The notes under the pieces are model-generated. The model was not told the origin of the DNA and made no database searches. It saw only the letters and a program-made list of their open reading frames with translations. Source: Melaminivora alkalimesophila (GTDB taxonomy: Bacteria; Pseudomonadota; Gammaproteobacteria; Burkholderiales; Burkholderiaceae_C). Taken from it: a stretch of 7,344 nt of DNA. Positions 6,359 through 7,344 of this stretch are shown here, in pieces. Every line of letters begins with the position of its first letter. Position 1 is the first letter of the stretch. Position numbers and translations under genes: made by a program. Location: positions 1 to 7,344 of the forward strand of contig NZ_ALEE01000235.1 in assembly GCF_000282995.1 (NCBI RefSeq), written 5' to 3'.

Positions 6359-6964
6359 ATGACGATGCAACTGGTCCTGGCCTCCAACAACCGCGGCAAG
6401 CTGGCCGAGCTGCAGCAGATGCTCGCGCCACTGGGCGTGCAGCTCATCGCCCAGGGCGAGCTGGGCGTGGGCGAGGCGCCCGAGCCCTTCCATACCTTTG
6501 TGGAGAACGCCCTGTCCAAGGCGCGCTTTGCCGCCGCGCACACCGGCCTGCCGGCGCTGGCCGACGACGCGGGCCTGTGCGTGCAGGCCTTCGGCGGGCA
6601 GCCGGGCGTGCAGACGGCACACTACGCCACCCGGTTCGGCTACCCCCAGGGCGACGCCCACAACGTGCGCGCCCTGCTCGAGCAGATGCAGGGCGTGCAG
6701 GACCGGCGCGCGACCATGGTCAGCACGCTGGTGGCTGTCCGCTCGCCCGAGGACCCGGAGCCGCTGATCGCCGTGGGCCGGGTGCATGGCGAGATCGCCC
6801 CGGCGCCGCGGGGCGAGGGCGGCTTCGGCTTCGATCCCGTCCTGCTCCTGCCAGAGCTGGGTCGCACCTTCGCCGAGCTGCCGGCGCATGAGAAGAACGC
6901 GCTGAGCCACCGCGGGCGCGCTGCCCGGCAGATGGAGGCCCTGATCCGCGAGCATTGGCTGTAG
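6359..6964 (+). CDS. rdgB: dITP/XTP pyrophosphatase (RdgB/HAM1 family)
   Basis: Hydrolyses non-canonical purine triphosphates (dITP, ITP, XTP) to monophosphate and pyrophosphate, keeping deaminated purines out of DNA and RNA. The 201 residues contain the substrate loop SNNRGK (9-14), FVENALSKAR (47-56), the acidic DDAGL (69-73), GGFGFDP (154-160) with the base-stacking aromatic region, and SHRG (183-186), all diagnostic of the HAM1 fold. Length is typical of the family. ATG 6359 and ATG 6365 (Met3) are both possible; E. coli RdgB starts at the position of Met3. Neither has a Shine-Dalgarno site; the preceding 18 nt are pyrimidine-rich. Its stop codon overlaps the AGGA ribosome site of hemW, with 10 nt between the genes, implying one transcript. 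Purine-pool cleaning fits the gmk/spoT setting, but the physical link may simply be ancestral synteny. Confidence 0.97.
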   Translation: MTMQLVLASNNRGKLAELQQMLAPLGVQLIAQGELGVGEAPEPFHTFVENALSKARFAAAHTGLPALADDAGLCVQAFGGQPGVQTAHYATRFGYPQGDAHNVRALLEQMQGVQDRRATMVSTLVAVRSPEDPEPLIAVGRVHGEIAPAPRGEGGFGFDPVLLLPELGRTFAELPAHEKNALSHRGRAARQMEALIREHWL

Positions 6965-6974
6965 GACCGGCCCG

Positions 6975-7344
6975 ATGAGCATTCCCATCCACCCCGATCC
7001 AGGCCCCGCTCCCGCACCGGCGCGCGATGCGCTGCACTACCTGCGCCCTGGCCTGCTGCAACTCACCAGCCTGCCGCCGCTGTCGCTCTACATCCATATC
7101 CCATGGTGCCTGCGCAAGTGCCCCTACTGTGATTTCAATTCGCACGAGGCGCGCGCCGGCGTCGAGGGCCTGCCGGAGCAGCGCTATGTCGATGCCCTGA
7201 TCGCCGACCTGGAAACCGCCCTGCCCCTGGTGTGGGGCCGCACGGTGCACAGCGTCTTCATCGGCGGCGGCACACCCAGTCTGTTTGCGCCCGAATCCAT
7301 CGACCGCCTGCTGGCGGCGGTGCGGGCGCGGCTGCCGCTGGAAG
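6975..7344 (+). CDS. hemW: Radical SAM heme chaperone HemW, C-terminus cut by window edge
   Basis: A HemN-like radical SAM protein that binds heme and is thought to deliver it to respiratory enzymes; this family was formerly annotated as coproporphyrinogen III oxidase. The visible 123 residues contain the [4Fe-4S] motif CLRKCPYC (C45, C49, C52) within SLYIHIPWC, followed by DFNSH, and the SAM-binding GGGTPS (97-102). The position two after C52 is Phe54 instead of the fourth cysteine of true HemN (CxxxCxxCxC), which favours HemW. Relative to E. coli HemW the N-terminus carries about 30 extra residues, proline- and alanine-rich then LHYLRPGLLQL. No alternative start lies just before the conserved PPLSLY, so the extension appears real. 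AGGA (6963-6966) is a good ribosome site 8 nt before the ATG. The frame is open to the right edge. Confidence 0.95.
   Translation, partial: MSIPIHPDPGPAPAPARDALHYLRPGLLQLTSLPPLSLYIHIPWCLRKCPYCDFNSHEARAGVEGLPEQRYVDALIADLETALPLVWGRTVHSVFIGGGTPSLFAPESIDRLLAAVRARLPLE

Noticed and set aside
4496..6988. An 830-codon minus-strand open frame opposite kinase, phosphatase, rph and rdgB
   Set aside because: It spans four confidently identified plus-strand genes. Its composition (rich in Gln, Ala, Arg, Gly and His) shows no domain and reflects codon bias on the opposite strand.
1..7344. CRISPR array, insertion sequence, phage or toxin-antitoxin genes
   Set aside because: I saw no spaced direct repeats, transposase or integrase motifs, terminal inverted repeats or compositional break. 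Every larger stretch belongs to a known housekeeping or signalling gene.

Overview
The window is GC-rich, densely packed chromosomal DNA with no mobile element, tRNA or rRNA. Gene content and order (spoT, rpoZ, gmk and yicC on the minus strand, diverging from a Ser/Thr kinase, a PP2C phosphatase, rph, rdgB and hemW on the plus strand) suggest a betaproteobacterium of the order Burkholderiales, most likely Comamonadaceae. That placement is inferred from synteny and from protein features such as the short 67-residue omega subunit; no database search was made.

Minus-strand half (1-3544): yicC (YicC-family ribonuclease), gmk (guanylate kinase) and rpoZ (RNA polymerase omega) are read in that order with gaps of 30 and 19 nt, so they look like one operon. 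It ends at a strong intrinsic terminator (1689-1715). spoT, the bifunctional (p)ppGpp synthetase/hydrolase, follows and is cut by the left window edge, so its C-terminal regulatory part is missing. Residues 1-548 are present and both active sites look intact.

Divergent junction (3545-3599): a 55-bp gap holds an inverted repeat with a GATAAT -10-like box on the minus strand. Any promoters for the two outward transcription units should lie here.

Plus-strand half (3600-7344): a compact soluble eukaryotic-like Ser/Thr kinase overlaps a PP2C (PPM) phosphatase by ATGA. After 72 nt come rph (RNase PH), rdgB (dITP/XTP pyrophosphatase) and hemW (radical-SAM heme chaperone, cut by the right edge).

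Together the genes cover guanine nucleotide supply (gmk), the stringent alarmone and one of its receptors (spoT, rpoZ), RNA 3'-end and mRNA turnover (rph, yicC) and nucleotide-pool cleaning (rdgB). The least characterised element is the kinase/phosphatase pair lodged in the middle of this housekeeping block. I see no wholly new system; the pair, its tails and the divergent control region deserve the closest look.
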